Positions 9,275 through 17,551 of a stretch of DNA of 59,680 bases are shown here, piece by piece. Numbering within the stretch: position 1 is the stretch's first letter; the number at the start of each line of letters is the position of its first letter. Source of the stretch: Pseudomonadota bacterium (GTDB lineage Bacteria; Pseudomonadota; Gammaproteobacteria; Burkholderiales; Burkholderiaceae_D); contig JAEXJM010000038.1 in NCBI GenBank assembly GCA_023449275.1, positions 1 through 59,680 on the forward strand. Direction: 5' to 3'. The notes under the pieces are model-generated. The model was given only the letters and a program-made list of their open reading frames with translations. It was not told the DNA's origin and did not search any database. A program made the translations under genes and the position numbers.

Positions 9275-10270
9275 ATGCAAAAACGCAAACTGGGAAACAG
9301 CGGCCTTGAGGTGTCGGCGCTTGGGCTGGGCTGTATGGGCATGAGTTTCGGTTATGGACCTGCCGGAAACAAAAGCGAAATGATCCGTGTCATCCGTTCG
9401 GCTTTCGAACGGGGAGTGACTTTTTTCGATACCGCCGAGGTGTACGGGCCGTTCGCCAATGAAAAACTCGTCGGCGAGGCGCTTGCCCCCTTCCGTTACG
9501 ATGTGACGATTGCGACCAAGTTCGGGTTTGTCGCCAATCCTGACGATGACGGCAGGTGGACGAAACTGGACAGCCGTCCGGAACATATCCGCGAAGTGGC
9601 TGAAGCATCCCTGAAACGTCTGAAAACGGATGTGATCGACCTGTTTTACCAGCATCGGGTCGACCCGAATGTCCCGGTCGAGGATGTGGCCGGGACGGTA
9701 AGGGATCTGATTGATGAAGGCAAGGTCAGGTATTTCGGCCTGTCGGAAGCCAGCGCAGATGTCATCCGGCGTGCACATGCCGTCTGTCCGGTTGCCGCGC
9801 TCCAGAGCGAATATTCGCTCTGGTGGCGTGAGCCGGAAAAGGAAATCATCCCGACACTGGAAGAACTCGGCATCGGTTTCGTGCCATTCAGTCCGCTGGG
9901 CAAAGGCTATCTGACCGGCAAAATGAACGAAAAGACGGTTTTCGACCCGTCCGATTTCCGCAATATGCTGCCCCGTTTCACACCGGAAGCCCTGAAGGCG
10001 AATCAGGGAATGGTCGATCTGGTCAGGAAAATGGCTGAACGGAAAAAGGTGACGCCGGCACAGATCGCACTGGCATGGGTTCTGGCGCAGAAATCCTGGA
10101 TGGTACCGATTCCGGGTACGACAAAACTCTCACGGCTGGAAGAAAACATCAGTGCGGTCAATGTCGGACTCTCTGCGGAGGAGTTGCTGGAAATCGATTA
10201 TGCCAGTTCGAAGATCGAGCTGGTCGGAGACCGGTATCCGGAAAAGTACGCGAAGATGATCAGCCGTTGA
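9275..10270 (+). CDS. Aldo/keto reductase
   Basis: 331 residues, single (beta/alpha)8 domain. The family start MQKRKLGNSGLEVSALGLGCMGM is followed by the catalytic tetrad: D52 and Y57 in FFDTAEVYGPF, K82 in IATKFGF, and H127 in FYQHRVDP. The NADP-binding loop reads WMVPIPGTTKLSRLEEN near the C-terminus. It reduces aldehydes, dicarbonyls or ketones with NADPH. I took the ATG at 9275; a GTG six bases upstream is possible, as GAGAGG lies before both. Second gene of the redox operon, 17 bases after the ADH stop; the pairing with ADH mirrors yqhD-dkgA of enteric bacteria. Confidence 0.94.
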   Translation: MQKRKLGNSGLEVSALGLGCMGMSFGYGPAGNKSEMIRVIRSAFERGVTFFDTAEVYGPFANEKLVGEALAPFRYDVTIATKFGFVANPDDDGRWTKLDSRPEHIREVAEASLKRLKTDVIDLFYQHRVDPNVPVEDVAGTVRDLIDEGKVRYFGLSEASADVIRRAHAVCPVAALQSEYSLWWREPEKEIIPTLEELGIGFVPFSPLGKGYLTGKMNEKTVFDPSDFRNMLPRFTPEALKANQGMVDLVRKMAERKKVTPAQIALAWVLAQKSWMVPIPGTTKLSRLEENISAVNVGLSAEELLEIDYASSKIELVGDRYPEKYAKMISR

Positions 10271-10328
10271 CGCGTTTGTGGGAACCCGGCCGGCGGGCAG
10301 CCGGTCTTTTGGAAGAAAGAATACGGAA

Positions 10329-11075
10329 ATGACAATGAAATCGTTTTCCGGGCTGGCAGGGCTGGTGTTCGCCCTGCTCTGTCTTGGCAATATGGCAAGG
10401 GCAAACGAAATGGACAAGACAAAACCGGCGCTGGACGCCAGACAGGAAAAGATCGTGACGATCGCGGCTTTCACGGCCAATGGCGATTTGCCGAAACTGA
10501 AAACGGCTCTGAATGGTGGGCTTGATGCAGGCCTGACGGTCAACGAGATCAGGGAAGTGCTGATCCAGTTATACGCGTATACCGGTTTTCCGAGAAGCCT
10601 GAACGGTATACAGACGTTCATGGCAGTCATGGATGAGCGGGAAAAAGCCGGCATTGCCGATCCGGCGGGCGAATCACCGGCAGAATTGCCGGAGGGTACC
10701 GACCGGGATGCCTATGGTGAAGCGGTGCGCATGAGGCTATCGGGAGTGACAAGGGTTCCTCCAAAAGCCGGATACCAGCTCTTCGCACCCGGGATCGATG
10801 CCTTTTTGAAACAACATCTCTTTGCCGATATTTTCGGGCGTGGCGTGCTGGAATTCTCTGACCGTGAAATCGCCACGATTGCCGCTCTCGCCGCCTTGGG
10901 CGGAACGGATGCCCAGCTTCAATACCATCTGAATGCCGGGATGAACGTCGGTTTGAGCCAGCGACAGGTGGCGGGAATCGTTTCCGTCCTGGAACGGGAT
11001 GTCGGCAAAAAAGAAAGTGCGCTTGCCGGAAAAGTGTTTGGAGAAGTATTGAAAAATCGCTCGAAGATGAATTGA
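10329..11075 (+). CDS. Exported carboxymuconolactone decarboxylase-family protein
   Basis: 248 residues. A signal peptide (MTMKSFSGLAGLVFALLCLGNMARA) sends it to the periplasm. Two AhpD/CMD-type units follow: residues about 35-95 (AAFTANGDLPKLKTALNGGLDAGLT) and about 165-235 (AALAALGGTDAQLQYHLNAGMNVGLS). I see no CxxC redox pair in either unit, so a peroxidase-reductase role of the AhpD kind is unlikely and the true reaction is unknown. Third gene of the operon. Exported members of this family often sit beside cupin and SDR genes, as here. Confidence 0.85.
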   Translation: MTMKSFSGLAGLVFALLCLGNMARANEMDKTKPALDARQEKIVTIAAFTANGDLPKLKTALNGGLDAGLTVNEIREVLIQLYAYTGFPRSLNGIQTFMAVMDEREKAGIADPAGESPAELPEGTDRDAYGEAVRMRLSGVTRVPPKAGYQLFAPGIDAFLKQHLFADIFGRGVLEFSDREIATIAALAALGGTDAQLQYHLNAGMNVGLSQRQVAGIVSVLERDVGKKESALAGKVFGEVLKNRSKMN

Positions 11076-11112
11076 TAATATATTGATTTATCATTATTTA
11101 AAGGAAAACAAA

Positions 11113-11856
11113 ATGGACAATATCCGGAATAAGGTCGTCCTTGTCACGGGAGCCAGCAGCGGGATTGGTGAAGCGATTGCCCGCAGGCTCGCTTCAGATG
11201 GCGCGACTGTCGTACTGGCGGCAAGAAGAAAGGACAGGCTTGAAAAGATTGCCGGTGAAATCAATGCAGCCGGAGGGAAAGCGCTGTTTTATGTTGTCGA
11301 TGTGACTGTTGAAAAACAGGTGAAAGACATGGTCGATGACGTCGTTTCGAGACTGGGGCGTCTGGATGTGCTGGTCGGCAATGCCGGCCTGATGGCTCAG
11401 GCTCCCATTGCCTCGCTCAAGGTGGACGAATGGGACAGGATGATCGACATCAATATCAAGGGTGTCCTTTACGGTGTCGCGGCGGCATGGCCGGTTTTCG
11501 AGAAACAGCAGTCGGGCCATTTCATCAATATCTCGTCTGTGGCAGGCATCAAGGTCGCCGCTCCGACGGCGACGGTGTATTCCGCGACGAAATATGCTGT
11601 CCGTGCCCTTTCGGAAGGGATTCGGGCGGAATCCGCAGGCAAATTCCGTTCGACGGTCATCTGTCCGGGTTATGTGGAATCCGAACTGATGTATGGCAGT
11701 TCGGATGAAAAGACGCGTCAGGCCGTCATTGCCGGGTACGAGAAGTATGCCATCCCTGCCGACAGTGTCGCCAACGCGGTGGCTTACGCCATTTCCCAGC
11801 CGTCAGACACCGCAATCAATGAAATCGTGATCCGGCCGACGTCTCAGGAATTCTGA
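11113..11856 (+). CDS. SDR-family oxidoreductase, NADP-preferring
   Basis: 247 residues. The dinucleotide motif TGASSGIG lies at 12-19, the catalytic pair Y156 and K160 in VYSATK, and the serine near 141-142 in NISS. AARRK after the second strand (about 36-40) places arginines where NADP phosphate binds, so NADPH is likely. AAAGGA at 11099-11104 precedes the ATG at 11113. Fourth gene of the operon; the substrate is probably a ketone or aldehyde, but the sequence does not say which. Confidence 0.93.
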   Translation: MDNIRNKVVLVTGASSGIGEAIARRLASDGATVVLAARRKDRLEKIAGEINAAGGKALFYVVDVTVEKQVKDMVDDVVSRLGRLDVLVGNAGLMAQAPIASLKVDEWDRMIDINIKGVLYGVAAAWPVFEKQQSGHFINISSVAGIKVAAPTATVYSATKYAVRALSEGIRAESAGKFRSTVICPGYVESELMYGSSDEKTRQAVIAGYEKYAIPADSVANAVAYAISQPSDTAINEIVIRPTSQEF

Positions 11857-11881
11857 TGAACACAAAACGTAAAGGAAAAAG

Positions 11882-12409
11882 ATGAAACGTTTTTTATGTG
11901 TGGGACTGCTTTCCGCCCTGTCCGCGGCATCAATCGCTTGTGCGGCACAAGCCGGTTCAACGGAAATGGCTGCGGAAAAACAGATTGTCACTACCGGTGA
12001 AAACCGCACTTCTTTCACCGGGCAAGACCAATATTTCACGGGCAAGGTGAAGGTCGATATGCTGTTTTCGCCTGTCAGGGAGTTGCCCGCTTCGGGAGCG
12101 TATGTGACGTTTGACGCGGGGGCCCGTTCGGCCTGGCATACCCATCCGGCGGGACAGACACTGATCGTCACGTCAGGACGTGGCCTGACGCAGCAATGGG
12201 GTGGCCCATCCGTTGAAATCCGTCCGGGCGATGTGGTGCGCTGTCCTGCCGGAGTCAAACACTGGCACGGCGCCGCTTCCGATTCTTCCATGACGCACCT
12301 TGCCATTACGCCGGAGGTGAACGGCAAAAATGTCGAATGGATGGAAAAGGTCACCGATGAACAGTATTCCGGTGCTTATCGTCAGGCCGAATCCGGCGGA
12401 AAGCGCTGA
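11882..12409 (+). CDS. Exported cupin-domain protein
   Basis: 175 residues. A signal peptide (MKRFLCVGLLSALSAASIACAAQA) is followed by a single cupin barrel with metal-type residues in AWHTHPAGQTLIVTSG and GDVVRCPAGVKHWHGA. Such histidines normally bind one metal ion, and relatives include dioxygenases and isomerases; a reaction cannot be assigned. The alanine/cysteine-rich end of the signal peptide (IACAAQA) could also be read as a weak lipobox. Last gene of the operon, 25 bases after the SDR, preceded by AAAGGAAAAAG. No strong terminator follows. Confidence 0.86.
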   Translation: MKRFLCVGLLSALSAASIACAAQAGSTEMAAEKQIVTTGENRTSFTGQDQYFTGKVKVDMLFSPVRELPASGAYVTFDAGARSAWHTHPAGQTLIVTSGRGLTQQWGGPSVEIRPGDVVRCPAGVKHWHGAASDSSMTHLAITPEVNGKNVEWMEKVTDEQYSGAYRQAESGGKR

Positions 12410-12532
12410 AACGGATCGTTACAATTCGAAAACGGCTCCGATAGGCAATATCGGGTAAACTCATGAAAAGGCGGCGTTCCCGAAAGGAAATGTCGCCTGT
12501 TCCATTCCACTGCCCCCCTGAACGGAAAAAGA

Positions 12533-13663
12533 ATGTTCCATATCTTTGCAACGATCATTGGCGTTTATGTCGCGTTAAGACTGGTTCCGCCTCTACGCTG
12601 GAAAACGGTTTCCAAATGGATTGCCGGCATTTTTGTCGTGCTGGTTTCGCAATATCATTTTCTTGTCCGGATGTTTTTCGGCACGATGGCGTCGCCCGAA
12701 TTGCCGACATGGGTCATGATTGCCGCAGGCTGGCTCTTCGGCAGCTTCTTTTTGCTGGCGCTCTTTTTTCTGGGTAAAGACCTGTTTTCCTTCGTGACAC
12801 TTCTCTGGCGAAGGATCAGGAGAACGGAAAAACCCCCTTTTCCACCGAACCGGGTCAATGCGGTATTGCTGGTGACGGCGCTTGTTCTTTCCGCAATCGG
12901 TGTATGGCAGGCTGTCCGGGTGCCGGATGTCAAAACCGTGGAACTTTCTCTCAAGGGTTTGCCGCCTGAAATGAATGGCCTGAAAGTCGTGCAGCTCAGC
13001 GATTTGCACGCCAGCCGCCTGTTGACCGGTGAGCGCAACCGCGCCGTGGTCGATAAAACCAATGCCCTGGATCCCGACCTGATCCTGATCACGGGGGATC
13101 TGGTGGACGGGTTGGTCGAAAACAGGGTGAATGATGTCGAACCTTTCAGGGATTTCCATGCGAAATACGGCGTGTTCACTATTCCCGGCAATCATGAATA
13201 TTATTCGGACTATGCCAGCTGGATGAAGGCCTTTGACGGTCTTGGCCTGAATATGCTGAAAAACGCGCACAGGGTTGTCCCCGTCAACGGCAGCCCTCTT
13301 GTCATTGCCGGTACGACAGACCGGGTCGCGCCGAACTTCGGTTTGCCCGAACCTGACATCAAAAAGGCGCTGGAAGGCGCTCCGGAAGGCGCACCGGTCA
13401 TCCTGATGGCGCATCAGCCCAGAGGGGCGGAGAGGAACGCCGGAGCCGGAGTCGATCTCCAGTTGTCCGGACACACCCACGGCGGGCAGATCATGGGGGC
13501 GCATCTTGTCGTGAAAGCCTTCAATGAAGGCTTTGTTTCAGGTCTTTACGATGTCGGTGGCATGAAACTGTATGTCAGCAACGGAACGGGCTTGTGGAAC
13601 GGGTTCCCGATCCGTCTGGGACGTCCTGCGGAAATCACGGAATTCATCCTTCATGGGGAATGA
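12533..13663 (+). CDS. Membrane-bound metallophosphoesterase
   Basis: 376 residues with several transmembrane segments at the N-terminus (about 5-18, 28-50, 60-80, 108-125), then a calcineurin-type phosphoesterase domain. The metal motifs are DLH (157-159), GDLVDG (188-193), GNHE (219-222) and GHTHGG (313-318). Relatives such as YaeI act on phospholipid-linked or other phosphodiesters at the membrane; the substrate is not known. It stands alone, about 120 bases after the redox operon, and could be co-transcribed with it since no clear terminator lies between. Confidence 0.9.
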   Translation: MFHIFATIIGVYVALRLVPPLRWKTVSKWIAGIFVVLVSQYHFLVRMFFGTMASPELPTWVMIAAGWLFGSFFLLALFFLGKDLFSFVTLLWRRIRRTEKPPFPPNRVNAVLLVTALVLSAIGVWQAVRVPDVKTVELSLKGLPPEMNGLKVVQLSDLHASRLLTGERNRAVVDKTNALDPDLILITGDLVDGLVENRVNDVEPFRDFHAKYGVFTIPGNHEYYSDYASWMKAFDGLGLNMLKNAHRVVPVNGSPLVIAGTTDRVAPNFGLPEPDIKKALEGAPEGAPVILMAHQPRGAERNAGAGVDLQLSGHTHGGQIMGAHLVVKAFNEGFVSGLYDVGGMKLYVSNGTGLWNGFPIRLGRPAEITEFILHGE

Positions 13664-13967
13664 ACGGACGGTTTTTCTCTCGTCTGACTGTAAAAACATG
13701 CCGGCGGACTATGTGTATCCTGTCGTTTTCCTGTCAGGAAAGCGCCTGTTTTCAAAGCGGGATTGCCTGCCGTCAATGCACCGGCTCATTCTGTATTGAT
13801 GTGTTGCCTGAAGACGGTTACCCTATAGGAGTGAAATGACGTAATCACCCTGTCGTGAAAAAATGCTTTTCAATATGCCGATTTATATGTATAAATGTTG
13901 AAAAGAACGTTCGGATATCAGTGAACGGCCATACCACTGTCAATCAGGAATTTTCGGAAAGGTGTCT
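13664..13967. other. Intergenic stretch, no gene seen
   Basis: I see a small palindrome TTTCCTG-T-CAGGAAA at 13727-13741 but no gene. GGAAAGG at 13956-13962 is the RBS of the following gene. Confidence 0.45.
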
Positions 13968-14234
13968 ATGGAAAAGAAATATTGCCAGTCTTGCGGAATG
14001 CCGATGTCGGATCGGGACGTGACTTACGGGAAGAACGCCAACGGAACGGATAACAAGGACTATTGCAGTTATTGCTATAACCACGGCAGGTTCACGTGGG
14101 ACATGACCATGGACGAAATGATCGAGCATTGCGCACCGCATATGGCTTCTGCCGCAGGCATGACCCGTGACGAGGCCCGCCAGATCATGAAAGGCTTCTT
14201 CCCTACCCTGAAACGCTGGAAAGTGGCGGACTAG
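13968..14234 (+). CDS. Zinc-ribbon protein (putative zinc ribbon domain), 88 aa
   Basis: 88 residues. CQSCGMPM near the N-terminus and CSYCYNHG around residues 31-38 make a four-cysteine zinc ribbon, and GMTRDEARQIMKGFFPTLKRW closes the protein. This is the pattern of the small family called putative zinc ribbon, whose role is unknown but which often appears beside transcriptional regulators. I took the ATG at 13968; GTG at 13962 overlaps the Shine-Dalgarno sequence. It is on its own. Confidence 0.85.
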   Translation: MEKKYCQSCGMPMSDRDVTYGKNANGTDNKDYCSYCYNHGRFTWDMTMDEMIEHCAPHMASAAGMTRDEARQIMKGFFPTLKRWKVAD

Positions 14235-14655
14235 TTTTTCCACCTGCCAGTGTTGTCTGCCCACTCTGTTTGTCCGGTTCTTTCCGGCATCCTGATTTCA
14301 GGAGGAACAGGGCCATGTCTGTTTTCGAAAAGGTCGTGAAAACAGGTGCATGAATGACGGAATCAGGCGAAGAAACGGGACACACAGCATCAACAAATAC
14401 CATGCGCTTCTTTGCGTGTCATGAAATCGTCTGACGGTAAGGTTCAGACTTGGCAGGAACAATCACGAGATCATAGAGACAGGCGCGATATACCCTATCG
14501 GTTTGAAAACAATCATGCCGATCATGAAAACGAAATGGATGGCCAGATGACGGTCAGAAACGCCCGATACCCGGAACGGCTTGAACGCCCTCCGAAATCC
14601 GCAACATTCCTGACTGCCCTGATGCAGGGTGCAATAAACCACATTATTTTTCTTT
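14235..14655. other. Intergenic stretch with an inverted repeat
   Basis: No supported gene. An inverted repeat CTGTTTTC (14319-14326) / GAAAACAG (14338-14345) and a small CCTGATTTCAGG dyad (14291-14302) are visible. Neither has a U-tract, so neither looks like a terminator. Confidence 0.4.
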
Positions 14656-15033
14656 TCAGTTGAAAAAAGTAGTGTCGTTACGGTTTTTTCGCTGTTTGCC
14701 GTAAGGATTCAGCCCGTATCTGTTCGCTCCCGGATTGCTTTTGAAGAAATACAGCATGACGAGAAAGAACAGGTTGATAACGGGAATGAACAAGCCTATC
14801 AGAAACCAGCCATTCAGGCCGATATCGTGAAAGCGGCGAACGGTCAGTCCGATAGATGCGATGAATGCGGCGATATTGAAGATCCAGACGAAGGGGCCGA
14901 TCAGAAATGCCAGCAGGCATCCCAGGATGGTGTTGTTGATCAGGTAGTTCCACATTTCCAGCCGGGTCGAGCGGCCGCCGAAATCGCTGAAATCACGGAA
15001 GACTTGTATATAGGTATTGAACCAGTTTCTCAT
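14656..15033 (-). CDS. DUF805-family small membrane protein
   Basis: 125 residues. It has four hydrophobic segments and the family hallmarks: aromatic and glycine-rich start (FRDFSDFGGRSTRLEMWNYLI), LTVRRFHDIGLNGWF in the middle, and a C-terminal PGANRYGLNPYG. DUF805 proteins are inner-membrane proteins of unknown role. The start is taken at 15033 (MRNWFNTY); an earlier in-frame M exists at 15048. Convergent with the plus-strand zinc-ribbon gene; the Nudix fusion gene is upstream on the same strand about 120 bases away. Confidence 0.85.
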   Translation of the reverse strand: MRNWFNTYIQVFRDFSDFGGRSTRLEMWNYLINNTILGCLLAFLIGPFVWIFNIAAFIASIGLTVRRFHDIGLNGWFLIGLFIPVINLFFLVMLYFFKSNPGANRYGLNPYGKQRKNRNDTTFFN

Positions 15034-15157
15034 CGGCCGTATTTTCAAAGTCTGTTGAGGCGTCTGAAGTATACGGGCAAAGTGTACCTGAGGGCAATGG
15101 CATGTTCATATGGCATTGCTTTTGTGCGTATGACAGGATGCGCTGTTTGGGCGCAAC

Positions 15158-16252
15158 TCAATCGAAAAGAACCTGCCAGTTTTCATCGGTAGCTGCCAGA
15201 AAACACATTTTGACCTGTTCTTCCGTGTTTTTGTCCGTAAACAGGGGGGGCAGATTGTCCGGAGAAAACCAGCCACTCTCCGATGTCTCGGAATTCTGGC
15301 GGAAATGGCCTCCTTTCAGCTGGCACAGGACGAAGATCTTGCAGATGCCGTATGCATATCGCCGGGCCTGTTTCCTGTTCCCGTCCAGAACGGCGACAAG
15401 CCGGACCGGTTCGACGTCCAGTCCCGCTTCCTCACTCACTTCCTTGACGGTATTGGATGCAATGGACTGGTCGACGTCCACCCAGCCTCCCGGCAGGGAC
15501 CATTTGTCCCCTTCCCTGACCATCAGTATCCTGCCGTTTTCGAATATGGCCGCGCGGGTATCGAGTTTCGGGGTCTGGTAACCGGTTTCATTGCAGAACA
15601 GTTCCCTGACGACATTCATCGACAGGCCGGATTTCATGCTCATGATTTCAGCCGATATTTCCCGGATACGGTCGAAGCGTTCCAGATCGAACGGGTCTTT
15701 GGAATAGGTCTGTCCGGCTTGTGCGATGAACTGGAGTTCAATGGCCCATGTGAGCATGGGGTCGGCGGCTGGCTGGTTGTCCGGTTTTCCCAGCATGACG
15801 GCCAGTTCCCTGGGATGCGAAAACCGGAATGTCGCGTTTTCAGATGTACAGTCACCCGTATTCCAGAGTGTCAGGGCACAATCGACGCCCTCTTCCCTCG
15901 CATGGGTCAGGCCTTTTGCCGTGGAGGTGACGAAAAGCGTTTCTGAATGTTTCGCGCCTGTCCGGACAAGATAAAACCGGACGGGATTGATGCTGTCGGT
16001 TTCGCCTGACAGATCGAAAGCATAGTCGAAATAGGGGAACAGTCCCGATTGCGTAAAGCCGGAAAATGCCTTTTCAGATCCTGATGAAACGGTTCCCAGC
16101 GCAAAGGACATGGCCTTGATGCCCTGTATGAGCGGTCTGATCCCGGAACGGGAACAGACGGGCGCCGGAAGGTGAAGGATATCACCTGACCGGCCTGATT
16201 CCGTTTCATTCAGGACGGAATCCAGATCGAAAACGATATGTTTGTATTTCAC
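15158..16252 (-). CDS. HAD-like domain fused to a Nudix hydrolase
   Basis: 364 residues, two parts. Residues 1-160 look like a phosphoglycolate-phosphatase-type HAD unit: VFDLDSVLNE with D9 and D11 as motif I, and TVSS as motif II. Residues 165-364 are a complete Nudix protein of the kind with its own N-terminal helper domain (YSKDPFDLERFDRIREIS, VVRELFCNETGYQTPKLD) and a Nudix box at 255-277 (GGWVDVDQSIASN, then KEVSEEAG), with the SESGWF and EQVKMCF ends seen in that family. The first box glutamate is glutamine here; that may be usual in this subfamily. In the HAD part, motif IV (FVTSTAKGL) lacks the acidic residues expected where FVxDS would stand, so it may be inactive. It probably hydrolyses a nucleoside-diphosphate-linked compound. 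Confidence 0.82.
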   Translation of the reverse strand: MKYKHIVFDLDSVLNETESGRSGDILHLPAPVCSRSGIRPLIQGIKAMSFALGTVSSGSEKAFSGFTQSGLFPYFDYAFDLSGETDSINPVRFYLVRTGAKHSETLFVTSTAKGLTHAREEGVDCALTLWNTGDCTSENATFRFSHPRELAVMLGKPDNQPAADPMLTWAIELQFIAQAGQTYSKDPFDLERFDRIREISAEIMSMKSGLSMNVVRELFCNETGYQTPKLDTRAAIFENGRILMVREGDKWSLPGGWVDVDQSIASNTVKEVSEEAGLDVEPVRLVAVLDGNRKQARRYAYGICKIFVLCQLKGGHFRQNSETSESGWFSPDNLPPLFTDKNTEEQVKMCFLAATDENWQVLFD

Positions 16253-16520
16253 TTGATGTCCCTGATCGATTCAACGTATCTGGCTTTCATTCTCCGGATG
16301 ATACCTTGTTTTCCGTTTGAAAAGTTTGTTTTGCGACGGATCACTGGCGTCATGTGCTGTCGAAAAGGGGCAGAAACGTTTCATATGAGAGACAGGTGAT
16401 CAGGGAAGAAACGGTTTTTGTCCGATTCCAGTCAATGGCGGATTGTGATGCCTGGAATACGATGCCGTTATGCATTAATCTGTTGAAGTCCCCGCCATAA
16501 TGAATAACTGGAGGAGTTTT

Positions 16521-16850
16521 ATGAATCGTCTCATACGGTTTTTTTTGACTGGTGCAGTGGCTGCCTGCGCATGGACTGTGACTGCAACCGCTTTTGCCGA
16601 TATTCCGTTCGGATTCTTCTCCAGCAGGAACGGTTACAGGACACAGGAATACTCACGGGAGGAATACCATTATCACAATCCCCAGCCGCATTATCATGAT
16701 CCTTACAACGACTATCAGCGGATGCAGCGTCAGGCGGATAATGTCAGAAGACAGCAGGAAAACCTGAGTCGTGACTATCAACACGATATTCAGCAATTCC
16801 AGCGCCAGCACCAATATATGCGTCACCGGCGTCATTCCAGCCGTTACTGA
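16521..16850 (+). CDS. Small exported His/Tyr/Gln-rich protein
   Basis: 109 residues. A signal peptide (MNRLIRFFLTGAVAACAWTVTATAFA) is cut near residue 26-27, followed by a low-complexity region rich in histidine, tyrosine, asparagine and glutamine (HYHNPQPHYHDPYND) and then a helical segment (RMQRQADNVRRQQENLSRD). No family recognised. The His-rich stretch could bind metal ions in the periplasm, but this is inference. The strong RBS GGAGGAG (16510-16516) sits just upstream of the ATG. A GC-containing hairpin follows the stop. Confidence 0.75.
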   Translation: MNRLIRFFLTGAVAACAWTVTATAFADIPFGFFSSRNGYRTQEYSREEYHYHNPQPHYHDPYNDYQRMQRQADNVRRQQENLSRDYQHDIQQFQRQHQYMRHRRHSSRY

Positions 16851-16894
16851 AAAGAGAAGATTTGCCGGTTTTGACAGGCACCATCAGTTTGTTC

Positions 16895-16922
16895 AGGAAG
16901 AAATCCGTTTGGATTTCTTCCT
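16895..16922 (+). terminator. Hairpin after the His-rich gene
   Basis: Twelve-base arms AGGAAGAAATCC (16895-16906) and GGATTTCTTCCT (16911-16922) with a four-base loop. The U-tract is poor, so it may act as an mRNA 3'-end stabiliser as well as a terminator. Confidence 0.6.
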
Positions 16923-16976
16923 TCACTGTTGCATAAACAGGATTAATAATCGTATTCAATCATATGATTTATATGG

Positions 16977-17375
16977 TTATTGTTTTGTTCCATCCGACGG
17001 CTTGACATCCAGAACCTTCAACAGCAGCTTTTGTCTTCCCGGCACTTGCCAGGGGATGGACTGTCCTGCCGAGAGGCCGAGCAAGGCGCTGCCGACCGGA
17101 GCCAGAACGGATATTCTGCTGGCGCCATCGGCCTTGTCCGGATAGACCAGAGTGATTTCGAATTGTTCGTTGCTGGCCTCGTCAATGAAACGGGCTGTCG
17201 AATTGATGGTGATGACGTCATCCGGCAATTCTTCAGGTTCGACGACGTTGGCCCTGTCCAGCTCGTCCTGCAATTCATCGATACCTGGCAGATGGCGATA
17301 TTTGTTTGACATGAGCATCTGGGTCAGACGTTCATAATCGCTACTGGTCAGGGTAATGGGCGGTCTGTCGTTCAT
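16977..17375 (-). CDS. rnk: Regulator of nucleoside diphosphate kinase (GreA/GreB-like C domain)
   Basis: 132 residues with the Rnk layout: a helical N-terminal part (about 10-45) with YERLTQMLMS and GIDELQDELDRA, then a GreA/GreB-type C-terminal domain (VVEPEELPDDVITINSTARF, ITLVYPDKADGASRISVLAPVGSALLGLSAGQSIPW). Rnk proteins bind RNA polymerase and were named for an effect on nucleoside diphosphate kinase. Single gene, preceded on the same strand by the ADH gene and its terminator. Confidence 0.92.
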   Translation of the reverse strand: MNDRPPITLTSSDYERLTQMLMSNKYRHLPGIDELQDELDRANVVEPEELPDDVITINSTARFIDEASNEQFEITLVYPDKADGASRISVLAPVGSALLGLSAGQSIPWQVPGRQKLLLKVLDVKPSDGTKQ

Positions 17376-17497
17376 GGTAAATCCTTTTATGGGTAAAAAT
17401 GGGGATACGGTTCGGCCTGTTTTCTGAAACAGGATGTTTCCCTGCCTTTTTCAGGCATTTCCGGGAAACACCGATCCGAAACGGAAAGTCTGCAATG

Positions 17498-17529
17498 AAA
17501 AAGGCCGGATTGTATTTTCCAATCCGGCC
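17498..17529 (-). terminator. Terminator of the zinc ADH gene
   Basis: GGCCGGATT (17503-17511) and AATCCGGCC (17521-17529) form the stem. Read on the minus strand the stem is followed by a U-run (A-run at 17498-17502 on plus). It begins 23 bases past the ADH stop. Confidence 0.85.
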
Positions 17530-17551
17530 GGAAAATCGGACTTGAGCTTGA

